A program made the translations under genes and the position numbers. A stretch of 64,000 bases of DNA from Nostoc sp. NMS2 (lineage in GTDB: Bacteria; Cyanobacteriota; Cyanobacteriia; Cyanobacteriales; Nostocaceae). Location: the NCBI RefSeq assembly GCF_017115105.1, contig NZ_JABXKH010000090.1, forward strand, positions 17,410 to 81,409, given 5' to 3'. Below, in pieces: positions 1 to 8,595 of the stretch; the stretch's first letter is position 1, and each line of letters starts with the position of its first letter. Under the pieces are notes generated by a model. It was not told the origin of the DNA and did no database searches. It saw only the letters and a list, made by a program, of their open reading frames with translations.

Positions 1-420
1 TACGGGTGTTGTCTCAGTTGGGGTTGGGGTTACAGGCGTTGTCTGAGTTGGAGTTACGGGTGTTGTCTCAGTTGGGGTTGGGGTTACAGGCGTTGTCTGA
101 GTTGGAGTTACAGGTGTTGTCTCAGTTGGGGTTGGGGTTACAGGCGTTGTCTGAGTTGGAGTTACAGGTGTTGTCTTAGTTGAGGTGTCGGGTGTTGTCT
201 TAATTGGGGTGTCAGATGTTGTCTGAGTTGGAGTTACGGGTGTTGTCTTAGTTGAGGTGTCGGGTGTTGTCTTAATTGGGGTGTCAGATGTTGTCTGAGT
301 TGGAGTTACGGGTGTTGTCTTAGTTGAGGTGTCGGGTGTTGTCTTAGTTGGGGTGTCAGATGTTGTCTGAGTTGGAGTTACGGGTGTTGTCTTAGTTGGG
401 GTTACGGGTGTAGGAGTTAG
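1..420. repeat. In-frame tandem repeats coding for Thr/Pro tail
   Basis: Two repeat periods can be read. Positions 4-165 repeat with a 54-bp period and positions about 233-376 with a 72-bp period. Both are multiples of 3, so copy-number change keeps the frame. The minus strand reads as 8-residue units (TPTQTTSD, TPIKTTPD, TSTKTTPV) and one 10-residue unit (TPTPTETTPV). The tract runs off the window, so the copy number is unknown. Confidence 0.9.
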
Positions 421-1170
421 CTGCACAAAAGAGGGGTTTTCAATTACTCCCTCACCTTTTATCGGTGGCTGTGCTTTCAAAGCCGCAGCAGTTTCGGCTT
501 GAACTCTAATGATTGCAGGATCAGGTTTAGGCACAGGACTTTGCCTGTTCAAATCAAGTTCCCGAACTAGTTGGCTTGTTTCATAAAAATTTCTCAGATC
601 AAAATCATATAACCTTTCAAATTTCCCTTTAACTATAATTACCATTTGCCCTGCTTCTAACACCTGAGTTTCAGAAGCTTCTTTGTTAGAAACTTCAATG
701 CCGCTATTTGTCAGCGCACCCACAATCGTGGTGTCTGTTTGTTGGTTGTAGCGTACAAATAATGCTGAACCACGAATTGCTGCTGCTGCATTTGGTGTTT
801 GTATACGTGTTTGCCCTTGTCCTGGTGGGATGAGTAACAACACAGTCCCATTTGAAAGTTTAAAGTCACGAGTCTTCGGCAAAAATTGAAATAACGCCTG
901 TTCTCCAACTCGTGCCAAGGAGCCATCATTGAAACGCAAATCTGCTAGGGAAGCTCGACCAGTTGCCACCCCGTCACCAGGAGTCATTGCGTCTAATTTA
1001 CGTGCAGGACGTTTCTTTAGTTTATCTTTGGGTATTAGTTGTACTATGTTGCGAAGATCCTGAATTTCTGCTCGCGTTAGAGGAGTTATGGCACTTACCC
1101 TATTTGGCAAAGGCAGTACTATAACTCCCCATAAACTAATCACTAATAGTGGAAACGACTTATAAAACAT
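1..1170 (-). CDS. FecR-domain protein with Thr/Pro repeat tail (3' end outside window)
   Basis: The reading frame opens at an ATG at 1170 and stays open to the window edge, giving 390 codons with no stop, so the C-terminus is missing. Residues 1-27 form a signal peptide (MFYKSFPLLVISLWGVIVL and following). Residues about 60-170 resemble the FecR domain as found in cyanobacterial exported proteins (phrases such as FNDGSLARVGEQALFQFLP and AAIRGSALFVRYNQ). From about residue 253 the protein is a Thr/Pro-rich tract made of 8- and 10-residue units such as TPTQTTPV and TPTPTETTPV. Cyanobacterial FecR-domain proteins of this form are thought to be periplasmic or surface-associated rather than iron regulators; that is family knowledge, and the exact role is unknown. 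It is divergent from an outer-membrane protein at 1717, and the two may share a regulatory region. Confidence is good for the family and low for function. Confidence 0.8.
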   Translation of the reverse strand, partial: MFYKSFPLLVISLWGVIVLPLPNRVSAITPLTRAEIQDLRNIVQLIPKDKLKKRPARKLDAMTPGDGVATGRASLADLRFNDGSLARVGEQALFQFLPKTRDFKLSNGTVLLLIPPGQGQTRIQTPNAAAAIRGSALFVRYNQQTDTTIVGALTNSGIEVSNKEASETQVLEAGQMVIIVKGKFERLYDFDLRNFYETSQLVRELDLNRQSPVPKPDPAIIRVQAETAAALKAQPPIKGEGVIENPSFVQLTPTPVTPTKTTPVTPTQTTSDTPTKTTPDTSTKTTPVTPTQTTSDTPIKTTPDTSTKTTPVTPTQTTSDTPIKTTPDTSTKTTPVTPTQTTPVTPTPTETTPVTPTQTTPVTPTPTETTPVTPTQTTPVTPTPTETTPV

Positions 1171-1716
1171 AGTTTGAAAATTTGTGGACTTCAACTAATA
1201 CCAAAAATCTTAAATATTTAAACTGCTAATAATTGTTGTAATGAGTTTATTTAGTAAATTTATCTGCATTATTGTCTACATTTATATAGATATAATAAAA
1301 ATGAATAGCCATTTATTTAGTTTATTTCAGTTTTTATCTTTAAATTTATATCATATACAATCAAGCCTGCGGCAAATTTAAAATTTAGTACTTGATATCA
1401 ATAATTAAATGAGAAATACCTTACATATAATCGATTCTAATCAGATCGGCTACAGAGGCAAGAAATTGTTAGGGATGTGTTGTGAAGTAACTTCAGGACT
1501 ATATTTCCCTAAAGTTTAGCAGAATGGACTATATCGGATCATCTCAGTTTTGCAAAAAAATCTGGGAAAAATCCGAAAATCAGCAATATCAGTTTGTAGT
1601 TTCAGTATATACTTACAAGGTTAAGATAGATGCACTCAATTGTATCTTCTGAGTCGGAACTTCTGATATACCTTGTGGGTCTACATTTGCCAAATGCGAT
1701 TAACGCAATCTAACAG
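1171..1716. promoter_or_regulatory. AT-rich divergent intergenic region
   Basis: This 546-bp gap separates the divergently transcribed FecR-domain gene and the outer-membrane protein gene, so it must hold both promoters. It is strongly AT-rich between about 1190 and 1410. I see no convincing operator palindrome, RNA gene or coding frame in it. Confidence 0.4.
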
Positions 1717-3018
1717 ATGCGACTCAAAAACTGGAAGAATTTGTTTTTTTGTATTTTGTTAGCTTCCGGTGGTGGAAGCTGGTGTTGCATTAGAGTAGAT
1801 GCGGCAGAATCTGCAAATACAGAGATTTGGCGTTCTAAAAATTTAGCAAGCACACAGGTAACTTATCAGCTATGTCAGAAGTTGCAGCAAGAGGCAATGA
1901 ACTCTTTGTGCAAGCAATCCAGTGAGTCGTATGCTTTAGACTCCCAAATGCCGTTAAATCTGGCACAGCAAACACCCGAAGCTACACAAACCGATACAGG
2001 TTCAACCAAAGAATTTGGAGATACTCAAAAGCAAAATGATCCGCCACCGCTAGAATCGCAGCCAAGTGTTTTGCCTACATCTCCTTCAGATTCAAAAGAG
2101 GAACTATTAAATGCACCTGATATAAATTATTCCCAAAGGCTAGAGAGGCTACTAGAGCTTCTACGATCGCCAAAATCACCGCCTGAGTCTGATAGCGATC
2201 GCGAATTGGGGTTGCGGGTGCGGTTAAAACCCCTAGAAATGCCTCCTCTTCCACCAATCGAACAACCCTTACCTAAGTTTAAACCCATAGGCTATCTAGA
2301 GGGACGTGTCGGTTATTTCCAAACGACTAATATTTTTTCCTCAAATGATAGTCCCATAGAAGATGGTTTAATTATTTCTGGACTGACGCTAACCTCTGCA
2401 TATTTCCCTTTGGGATCTAAAACTTTTTTAAATGGCTCAATAGATGGCAATCTCATTCGTTATATAAATCAGTCACAATACCATTACAACCAGCTAAGAT
2501 TCAATCTCAGTCTTTACCAGCAGCTATCCCAACGAATGTACGGAGAACTCAGTTGGAACAATCAACAATTATTTTATGCTAACAACAGCGATCGCCTGGA
2601 TAGCTTCAAAGCAGGCGATCGCTTTTTAAACGAGAATTCCCTACAACTATCTTTGGGACGGCGAGATCCATTAACTCCAAAATTAACGCTAGACAGCTTT
2701 TATGAATTAAGTGTAAATTTTGCTGACCCCCAAAGTCGCGATCGGATAATCAATTCCTTTTGGGTGTCTCTCAACTACTACTTGCAAAAACCTCTCCAGG
2801 TTGGTATTGACTACCAGGTGAACTTCTCGGACTTTACACAGCGCGATCGGGAAGACCAATTCCATCGAATATTTGGACACTTAAATTACCGAATATCCGA
2901 TACCACTTATATGAATGTACAAGCTGGAATGAGTTTAGGTAGTTCAACCGCCGAAAACATTGATTTTGATGGCTGGTTCTTCACCATTAACTACAATTTG
3001 CAATTAGGTCAGTTTTGA
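1717..3018 (+). CDS. Outer-membrane beta-barrel protein, cyanobacterial, unknown role
   Basis: The 433-residue product starts with a signal peptide (about residues 1-29: basic start, hydrophobic stretch, then VDAAES). A Pro/Ser-rich linker covers about 60-190, including PPLPPIEQPLPKFKP. Residues about 193-433 are built of alternating polar and aromatic/hydrophobic positions typical of amphipathic beta strands, such as YLEGRVGYFQTTNIF and RMYGELSWNNQQLFYAN. It ends in Phe (YNLQLGQF), the usual last residue of Bam-inserted outer-membrane barrels. I do not recognise a specific family or substrate. It is divergent from the FecR-domain gene, and a joint surface function is an inference only. Confidence 0.7.
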   Translation: MRLKNWKNLFFCILLASGGGSWCCIRVDAAESANTEIWRSKNLASTQVTYQLCQKLQQEAMNSLCKQSSESYALDSQMPLNLAQQTPEATQTDTGSTKEFGDTQKQNDPPPLESQPSVLPTSPSDSKEELLNAPDINYSQRLERLLELLRSPKSPPESDSDRELGLRVRLKPLEMPPLPPIEQPLPKFKPIGYLEGRVGYFQTTNIFSSNDSPIEDGLIISGLTLTSAYFPLGSKTFLNGSIDGNLIRYINQSQYHYNQLRFNLSLYQQLSQRMYGELSWNNQQLFYANNSDRLDSFKAGDRFLNENSLQLSLGRRDPLTPKLTLDSFYELSVNFADPQSRDRIINSFWVSLNYYLQKPLQVGIDYQVNFSDFTQRDREDQFHRIFGHLNYRISDTTYMNVQAGMSLGSSTAENIDFDGWFFTINYNLQLGQF

Positions 3019-3153
3019 AATTTGTCATTTGTGATTTGTTCTTTGTCCTTTGTCAAAAAACAATGACCAATACTTCGGCTTCTCTACGAGACGCTATGCG
3101 AACGCTCAGTACAAGTGACCAATGACCAATGACTAATGACTAATGACTAATGA
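3019..3153. repeat. Heptameric short tandem repeats with a nested small dispersed repeat
   Basis: The gap contains ATTTGTC-type heptamers just after 3019 and ATGACTA/ATGACCA heptamers at about 3118-3152. Between them lies a small dispersed repeat whose usual form is TACTTCGGCTACGCTCAGTA. Here it is split by an inserted block at about 3081-3104 (TCTCTACGAGACGCTATGCG and following). Confidence 0.75.
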
Positions 3154-3975
3154 CTATAAATAAGAAATCCAATCACTCCAGCTACCAGCATAAAGTTTAC
3201 CTTTGTTAATGCCAGCTAATTCTAAAGAAAGTAAATTTACGCAAGCAGTAACACCAGAACCGCAATAAACCAAGATTTCTTTGGCTGTTTCTAGCTGTTC
3301 CCACCGACGGCGTTGTTGATCTTGAGGGAGTAGGTAGCCGGAAGAGTCTGTAACTTCTTGCCAAGGATAGTTGACTGCACCAGGAATATGTCCGGCAATT
3401 TTATCAATTGGCTCTCGTTCACCTCGATAGCGATCGCTTTCTCTCGAATCTACCAATACTACCTTGTCGCTATCTTTCCGATTTTTCACCACATTAATAT
3501 CTACAACTTTTTCTGGTTGTACTTCAGCTACAAACGTACACATCCGGGGTTGAGGAATGACATCTGTAATCGGATAACCAGCTTTTTGCCATCCAGCAAA
3601 GCCTCCATCGAGTACCGCGACTTGCTCATGTCCGAGATAGCGCAACAGCCACCATAGACGAGATGCAAAGGCAAAGCGGGAATCATCATAAGCTACAACC
3701 AGAGTTTTTTGGTAATTTACCCCAATCGCCGCAAATTTGCTAGCTATATCATTGGGTTCAGGTAAAGGATGTCTCCCGCCATGCTTACCCACTGAACTGG
3801 AAAGATCCTGATTTAAATCTAGGTAATATGACCCTTTAATATGGGTTGTTTGGTACTGTTGTTGTCCTAGTTTTGGATCGGCTAAAGAAAAGCGACAATC
3901 AACAATAACAACTTGCGAATCTTCTAAATGTTCAAATAACCAAGCTGGCGAAACGACAAATTGAGAATTGGGCAT
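3154..3975 (-). CDS. sseA: 3-mercaptopyruvate/thiosulfate sulfurtransferase (tandem rhodanese)
   Basis: The 273-residue protein has two rhodanese domains, about residues 5-130 (inactive N-terminal) and 155-270 (catalytic). The active-site loop CGSGVTA holds the nucleophilic Cys238. CG[S/A]GVTA is the form seen in mercaptopyruvate sulfurtransferases, whereas thiosulfate-preferring enzymes have a more basic loop. The reaction is transfer of sulfane sulfur from mercaptopyruvate or thiosulfate to a thiol or cyanide acceptor, probably in the cytoplasm since no signal peptide is seen. The length is normal for the family. It stands alone, convergent with the outer-membrane protein gene. The exact physiological donor is not resolvable from sequence. 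Confidence 0.88.
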   Translation of the reverse strand: MPNSQFVVSPAWLFEHLEDSQVVIVDCRFSLADPKLGQQQYQTTHIKGSYYLDLNQDLSSSVGKHGGRHPLPEPNDIASKFAAIGVNYQKTLVVAYDDSRFAFASRLWWLLRYLGHEQVAVLDGGFAGWQKAGYPITDVIPQPRMCTFVAEVQPEKVVDINVVKNRKDSDKVVLVDSRESDRYRGEREPIDKIAGHIPGAVNYPWQEVTDSSGYLLPQDQQRRRWEQLETAKEILVYCGSGVTACVNLLSLELAGINKGKLYAGSWSDWISYL

Positions 3976-4140
3976 TGGGAATTATCTTAGAGGACTTACG
4001 CAACTGGCACAAATACGATTTATTACTACTGTTTGTGCATGGTTGGTGGTGGCGGTGTCATCAGTTGTGATTGCGATCGCGCTAATCAGGTCTTTGCCAG
4101 AGTTAGGATGACGTCACCAATGATGACTTTATCATCTTAT

Positions 4141-4276
4141 AAACCAAATTATGTTGCGAAACGTAAACAGGCTTAAAGTCCTTACTAATGACCAATACTT
4201 CGACTACGCTCAGTACAAGTGACAAAGGACAAATGACAACCCTTGCCAGTTAGCTTTAATTGCGCCAATCTACTTA
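4141..4276 (+). repeat. MITE-like repeat family D, copy 1
   Basis: The block matches 29107-29240 in the same orientation and 55266-55361 in the reverse orientation. Shared landmarks are GCGAAACGTAAACAGGCTTA, CCTTACTAATGACCAATA, then CCAGTTAGCTTTAATTGCGC and CTACTTA. This copy lacks the left terminal repeat that can be seen in copy 2. A small dispersed repeat (ACTTCGACTACGCTCAGTAC) lies inside it. Confidence 0.7.
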
Positions 4277-4471
4277 TGTGTTTTCTGTTTGATTTCTAGC
4301 CAGTTGTAGTGAAGCGGTGATGCTTGCTTGTGCTTGTTTACTGCATCGCACCATTAAGGTAGTTTACAGAGCGTGAGCGTCAACAACTGGCCATTGGGTG
4401 GGATTTTTGAGACGGGATTCGATCCCTTGTAGAAGTTTCTCAATGTCCCAGTAACCCTGCTGATATATCAA
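4274..4471 (-). pseudogene. Gene remnant, unknown family, one in-frame stop
   Basis: On the minus strand a protein-like frame reads LIYQQGYWDIEKLLQGIES... and continues to QWPVVDAHAL. A TAA at 4364-4366 follows, and the same frame resumes as TTLMVRCSKQAQASITASL before a TAA at 4274-4276. It is bounded upstream by TAA at 4472-4474. The amino-acid composition looks coding, but there is no start, no usable length and no family I recognise. I interpret it as a decayed gene fragment; chance coding character is possible. Confidence 0.3.
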
Positions 4472-4872
4472 TTAAAACTGGAACAGAAAAATTTTGGATG
4501 CCAAATTGCCAAAAGCACTCAATCAATTTTGATTGGGGTAAACATAGGCGTTTTTATACCATGAAAAACGTCCCAGATTCTCTCTGGAGCGGCTTTGCAA
4601 TAGTTATTGTGACTCAGAATTATATCAAAAAATGATGCAGAGCTTTATATATAGGAAGTTTAGTACGCCTTCTTGTTCAATTGGGTTCTGGCAAATCCGG
4701 TTAATTTGCATTTTTATGATTTTTTCCTGAATGAATGTCCTGTTTTACCTTTTTACTTGCTGTAGATGTGATTAGAAACGCAAGGATTATTGGGGAGAAT
4801 TCTTTGAGCATCGAAAACGACGGTCGCGGCAGTGGCAGGAATTGTTATAGCTTTTGTATTAGTTTATAGATA

Positions 4873-4901
4873 GCGTAGGCGCAGAACGCCTTCGACATCG
4901 C
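4873..4901. repeat. 29-nt palindromic small dispersed repeat
   Basis: GCGTAGGCGCAGAAC pairs imperfectly with GCCTTCGACATCGC. It is the same 29-nt element seen at 13437-13465 and 24702-24730 and, split, at about 28003-28059. Small dispersed repeats of this size are known from Nostoc genomes. Confidence 0.75.
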
Positions 4902-4971
4902 TATCGGCTCGTGAAGTTTCCTTATTTAAAGTGGTGTTATGTTGAATGGGGGCAAGAGTGATTAAAGATGG

Positions 4972-5700
4972 TTAATGCCTTTTACCTGCTCCCAGATATA
5001 GTTCACCCACTTTAGGATCGTTCAACAGTTCTTGACCTAGGCCCGAGATAGCATCGCGTCCAGACTCCAGTACATAGCCGCGATTAGCCATCTCTAAGGC
5101 TTTACGGGCATTTTGTTCTACTAATACGATCGCAGTTCCCGCCTGATTAATTTGTTTTATCTGCTCAAATACTTGTGTCACCAAGATCGGGGATAAAGCA
5201 GCAGATGGTTCATCCAAAATCAGCAAACTAGGTTCCAACATCAAAGCTTTGCCCATCGCTAGCATTTGGCGTTCTCCTCCAGAGAGAGTACCAGCCCGTT
5301 GACGACGGCGATCGCTTAGTCTGGGAAACATAGTAAATATTTTATCTTTAATTGGTTTCAGAGGAACATTAAGCACAAAAGCACCCATCTCCAAGTTCTC
5401 TTCAACACTGAGGGAGGGGAAAACATTGGCGATTTGCGGTACATAGCACATTCCTCGTTGAACAATTTCATTGGACTTTAGCCCCACGATATTTTCACCT
5501 TTGAAGGTAATTGTGCCTGTGTGGGGGATCAAAAGCCCAAAAATTGCTTTTGCCAAAGTAGATTTACCAGCACCGTTGGGGCCAATCACTGTTACCAATT
5601 CTCCTGGAGCAACCAGGAAATTCACACCTTGCAAGATATCTACATCTTTGATGTATCCAGCATGGACATTTTGAACATCTAGTAAATAGTCATTTGTCAT
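4972..5700 (-). CDS. livF: ABC transporter ATP-binding protein, LivF/NatE type
   Basis: The 242-residue ATPase has Walker A GPNGAGKST (about residues 40-48), signature LSGGERQ and Walker B LLILDEPSAAL, followed by a switch His region (VLVEQNARKAL). Length and sequence fit the LivF class of branched-chain (hydrophobic) amino-acid uptake ATPases, whose Nostoc counterparts are Nat proteins. It would act at the cytoplasmic face of the inner membrane with LivG and the LivH/M permeases, none of which lie nearby, so it is a solitary component gene. The start ATGACAAATGAC lies inside a heptameric ATGACAA repeat tract and no Shine-Dalgarno sequence is evident. Substrate assignment is family-level. Confidence 0.85.
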   Translation of the reverse strand: MTNDYLLDVQNVHAGYIKDVDILQGVNFLVAPGELVTVIGPNGAGKSTLAKAIFGLLIPHTGTITFKGENIVGLKSNEIVQRGMCYVPQIANVFPSLSVEENLEMGAFVLNVPLKPIKDKIFTMFPRLSDRRRQRAGTLSGGERQMLAMGKALMLEPSLLILDEPSAALSPILVTQVFEQIKQINQAGTAIVLVEQNARKALEMANRGYVLESGRDAISGLGQELLNDPKVGELYLGAGKRH

Positions 5701-5860
5701 TTGTCATTTGTCAAAAAGAGGAAAAGGGGCAGGGAGCAGGGAGCAGGGGGCATGGGGCATGGAAAAGACGCAGAGGGGCGGGGGGCAGGGGGAAAACTCT
5801 TCTCCCTTGCTCCCTGCTCCCTTGCTCCCTTGCTCTCTCTGCCCCCTTCCCTCTGCCCCC
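5701..5860. repeat. G-rich/C-rich heptamer repeats, left arm of an inverted pair
   Basis: After TGTCATT heptamers the sequence enters GGGAGCA-type tandem units (about 5730-5752), then GCATGGGGCATGGAAAAGA, a GGGGCGGGGGGCAGGGGGA block and CTCCCTTG units to about 5840. Positions about 5750-5834 are nearly the reverse complement of about 6240-6337 on the other side of the ferredoxin gene. Confidence 0.8.
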
Positions 5861-5918
5861 TGCCTATAAAGGTCAACAGTCAAGTCAGAAATAACTATTG
5901 ACTGTTGACTATGGACTA

Positions 5919-6143
5919 TTATGGGGTTTTTTGCAACTCTGGTCGTTCTTCTGCAAGAATCGCCCCTTCTACTGGGCAAACTTGGAGACATATACCACAG
6001 TCGATGCAAGTGGCAAAGTCAATCCAGTACCAATCTGTTCCCTTGGCATTTTTGCCTGGTCCATCATGAATACAAGCTACTGGACAGGCTTCTACGCAGT
6101 CAGCTACGCCTTCACAGACTTCTGTAACAATTGTGTGCGGCAT
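5919..6143 (-). CDS. Small 4Fe-4S ferredoxin (two clusters predicted)
   Basis: The 74-residue protein carries two cysteine sets. The second, CIDCGICLQVCP, is a textbook CxxCxxCxxxCP cluster motif. The first (CEGVADCVEACP) has an extended spacing between the first two Cys, as in the 7Fe/8Fe-type bacterial ferredoxins. It is a soluble low-potential electron carrier; its partner is unknown. It lies between livF and hisZ, flanked on both sides by G/C-rich heptamer repeats that form a long inverted repeat. The start is ATG at 6143. Confidence 0.88.
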   Translation of the reverse strand: MPHTIVTEVCEGVADCVEACPVACIHDGPGKNAKGTDWYWIDFATCIDCGICLQVCPVEGAILAEERPELQKTP

Positions 6144-6179
6144 ATTCTCGATTCCCTCTTTTCTGTATCGGCTATTTCT

Positions 6180-6345
6180 AGCCTAGCAGGGGAGGGGGGA
6201 GTGGGGGCAGGGGGCAGGGGAGTAGGGGGAGCAGGGAGCAAGGGAGCAGGGAGCAAGGGAGCAGGGAGCAAGGGAGCAAGGGAGAAGAGTTTTCCCCCTG
6301 CCCCCCCGCCCCTCTGCCTCTTTTCCATGCCCCATGCTCAATTCC
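6180..6345. repeat. Heptamer repeats, right arm of inverted pair around ferredoxin
   Basis: Tandem GGGAGCAAGGGAGCA units (about 6225-6283) run into GAGAAGAGTTTTCCCCCTGC, then a CCCCGCCCCTCTGCCTC block and CCATGCCCCATGC. Read on the minus strand this matches the order of blocks at 5750-5834. The array lies between hisZ and the ferredoxin gene. Confidence 0.8.
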
Positions 6346-6353
6346 CAACTCAC

Positions 6354-7565
6354 TTAACGCAATGATTCAATTTTTGGGGAACCATCAGCTTTAATCCAAG
6401 CAATTTGGGCTATGCTGCGATCGCGTGCATATTGGCGAATAGCGTCTGCATCCCTTCCCCCTAAATCAATTTCTACCCGCACTAAATGGGTGGAATCTCT
6501 AAGTTTTTGAGCGTAGGCAAAAGCAGGGGCGTTAGCACTCGCTGTCTCTGGTACTATTAACCAGTTACTCGCTGGGGTTACTTGCGGTAATTGCTGAGTG
6601 GATAACAAAATTTGGTATAAATCTTCGATATTGAGTCCAAAACCAATTCCGGGTATATTTTCTCCTTGGGGATGATATAGACCCAAAAGCTGGTCGTAGC
6701 GACCACCACGCCCTAAAACTCTGGCTTGGGATTCGGTGTCGTTGACAACTTCAAAGACAATACCAGTGTAGTAATCTATGGTCTGGATCAGGCTGAGGTC
6801 GAGGATTAAGGGAAATTTTTTCTCTGATTCTAGTAACTCTACTAGAGATTTGAGGTTATTCACTGCCTCTCGCTGTTCTTCATCTAGATCCAAACTACTA
6901 ACTTTTTGTAACACGTCTGCACTGGGGCCGCGTAGATCCAGCATGATTCTGGCGCGATCGCGTAGTTTGTCACTTAAGGGTAAAGTATCTATAGTAATGC
7001 GGTCGAGATGAGCGATCGCACTGCGAACTTTATCCTGTAAATTAGCAGGAAATGCACTCAGGAGCGATCGCGTAATTCCCGCTTCACCTAAAATTAAGTG
7101 CCATTGCCGCAAACCCAATGCTGCTAAACAATCTGCGACTAACAGCAGTACTTCCGCATTTGCCAGCAATCCGCCAGCACCTAACAACTCCACCCCAGCT
7201 TGATAAAACTCTTGCTGGCGATTATGCCTACTTTCCCACGTGCGGCGAAACACATTGGCGTTGTAGTACAACCGTTGCGGATAAGTTGCATTTGCCATCC
7301 GAGTGACAACAGTCCGAGCAATAGATGCTGTTAATTCTGGACGTAGCCCTAATTCATCATCTTCGCCATTTTGTAGTTGAATCACCATCTGGCGCTGAAT
7401 TGCTTCCCCTGCCATCAAGGTATCCATGCGCTCTAAAGTTGAGGTGATAATCCTGTGATATCCCCAACGATGAAACACCTGCTGTAACCGATCTTCAATC
7501 CAGCGTTTTTTCTCCACATCCAAGGGCAATAAATCCCTGGCTCCCGATGCTGGTTGATACACCAT
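6354..7565 (-). CDS. hisZ: ATP phosphoribosyltransferase regulatory subunit HisZ
   Basis: The 403-residue protein has the class II histidyl-tRNA synthetase fold, with motif 2-like RLYYNANVFRRTWESRHNRQ and HisA-type stretch DYYTGIVFEVV. It is shorter than HisRS and lacks the C-terminal anticodon-binding domain; the end instead carries a short degenerate domain (LVRVEIDLGGRDADAIRQYA). HisZ pairs with short-form HisG in the first step of histidine synthesis and confers feedback inhibition; it does not aminoacylate. Its ATG overlaps the stop of the upstream J-domain gene by one base (TAATG), which suggests translational coupling. Confidence 0.88.
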   Translation of the reverse strand: MVYQPASGARDLLPLDVEKKRWIEDRLQQVFHRWGYHRIITSTLERMDTLMAGEAIQRQMVIQLQNGEDDELGLRPELTASIARTVVTRMANATYPQRLYYNANVFRRTWESRHNRQQEFYQAGVELLGAGGLLANAEVLLLVADCLAALGLRQWHLILGEAGITRSLLSAFPANLQDKVRSAIAHLDRITIDTLPLSDKLRDRARIMLDLRGPSADVLQKVSSLDLDEEQREAVNNLKSLVELLESEKKFPLILDLSLIQTIDYYTGIVFEVVNDTESQARVLGRGGRYDQLLGLYHPQGENIPGIGFGLNIEDLYQILLSTQQLPQVTPASNWLIVPETASANAPAFAYAQKLRDSTHLVRVEIDLGGRDADAIRQYARDRSIAQIAWIKADGSPKIESLR

Positions 7566-8521
7566 TATTTTTTCTTCCCACCAAACAAACCACCGAACAA
7601 ACCACCACTACCAGATTTATCTAGTTGCTTATCTCCATTATTGGCGGATGAAGTCACCTTATGATCAACAGGTTGTTGTCCTAAAGCCTTATCTATTTTA
7701 GGTTTCCATTGCAGAGCCGTTTCGTCATTGGGATCTAACTTTAAAGCGTTTTCAAAGTGGATTTTTGCCATTTTTAACTGATTTTGCCTCAAATACACCA
7801 TTGCAATTAAGCTATGGCAGCGACTATTTTTAGGTTCTAATTTCAGGGCATCTTGTAACTCTACTTTGGCTTGGGCAAATTGGTTTTTGTCTATCAAAGA
7901 TTGAGCGCGACGAAAATACTGTTCTACAACCGTGTCTTCTTTTGGGGGTGGTGGTTCTGGGAGTGTATTTTTTGCTGTATTTGGCTGAGGTATACCTGAT
8001 TGAACTTTGGGTTGAGCAGGTGGCGGCGGCACTGCGGATGGTTTGCTTGCACTCCGCATTAAATAGACTAAATTCAACTCACTAACTTGGGCAATGACTT
8101 GCTGCACTTGCTCTAAAGAATCATATTGGCTTTGAGCTAGTTTAGCGATCGCACTTTTATAGCCATGATCGAGATTAGGTGACTGGACTAACTGTTTAGC
8201 CAAGTCGGTGTTGAGAGTTACCGAAGTAGATTCTTGTAGCAGACGCTTGCCAATTTGCGACAAGATTAAAATATATTCCGTGCGAGTGCGATCGCCAGCA
8301 AGTTTTTCGTAAGCTGGGTTAACCAGCTTGGATAACAATTCGTTACCTAGCTGTTTTTGTTCCTCACTTTCAGTAAAACTACTATCCGGGTGTAAGCGGC
8401 GGGCAATTTGGAGATAGCGTTTCCGAATCTCTTTGACATCCGCATCAACTGGAACGCCCAATACTGCGTGATAATCTATGAAATCATATTTAAATAATCC
8501 ACGATCTATTTTGAAAGACAT
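7565..8521 (-). CDS. J-domain protein with C-terminal TPR repeats
   Basis: The ATG at 8521 (MSFKIDRGLFKYDF) is chosen. An in-frame TTG at 8539 and GTG at 8536 exist, but no clear ribosome-binding site decides between them. The J domain spans about residues 14-80, with YHAVLGVPVDADVKEIRKRY and the catalytic HPD tripeptide in RRLHPDSSF, so it should stimulate a DnaK ATPase. A Pro-rich linker follows (about 165-195), then two to three TPR units (about 205-275) and a Gly/Lys-rich tail (GLFGGLFGGKKK). It lacks the Gly/Phe and zinc-finger regions of DnaJ itself, so it is a type III J protein. It is translationally coupled to hisZ, although a functional link with histidine synthesis is not obvious. 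Confidence 0.82.
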   Translation of the reverse strand: MSFKIDRGLFKYDFIDYHAVLGVPVDADVKEIRKRYLQIARRLHPDSSFTESEEQKQLGNELLSKLVNPAYEKLAGDRTRTEYILILSQIGKRLLQESTSVTLNTDLAKQLVQSPNLDHGYKSAIAKLAQSQYDSLEQVQQVIAQVSELNLVYLMRSASKPSAVPPPPAQPKVQSGIPQPNTAKNTLPEPPPPKEDTVVEQYFRRAQSLIDKNQFAQAKVELQDALKLEPKNSRCHSLIAMVYLRQNQLKMAKIHFENALKLDPNDETALQWKPKIDKALGQQPVDHKVTSSANNGDKQLDKSGSGGLFGGLFGGKKK

Positions 8522-8595
8522 ATAGACTTTTTGCACCAAAGGAGCAGTTAGATTCCTTTTAGTTTACCCAAAGTCGGAGGGAAAGCCCCCACCTC

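Larger units (their letters stand above)
3976..4971. other. 1-kb gene-poor region with repeats and a gene remnant
   Basis: No intact gene is visible. The region holds a MITE-like repeat (4141-4276), a minus-strand coding remnant (4274-4471) and a 29-nt palindromic small dispersed repeat (4873-4901). The remainder, about 4480-4870, is AT-rich and shows no recognisable feature. Confidence 0.6.

Noticed and set aside
1..420. Regular direct repeats that could suggest a CRISPR array
   Set aside because: There are no unique spacers; the repeats are contiguous, multiples of three and open in the FecR-domain frame.
711..929. Open frame of 72 codons on the minus strand
   Set aside because: It lies in another frame of the FecR-domain gene, whose own frame is longer, has a signal peptide and matches a family.
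5704..6328. Several overlapping Gly/Ala/Pro-rich frames around the small ferredoxin
   Set aside because: They are translations of G/C-rich heptamer repeats or antisense to the ferredoxin gene.
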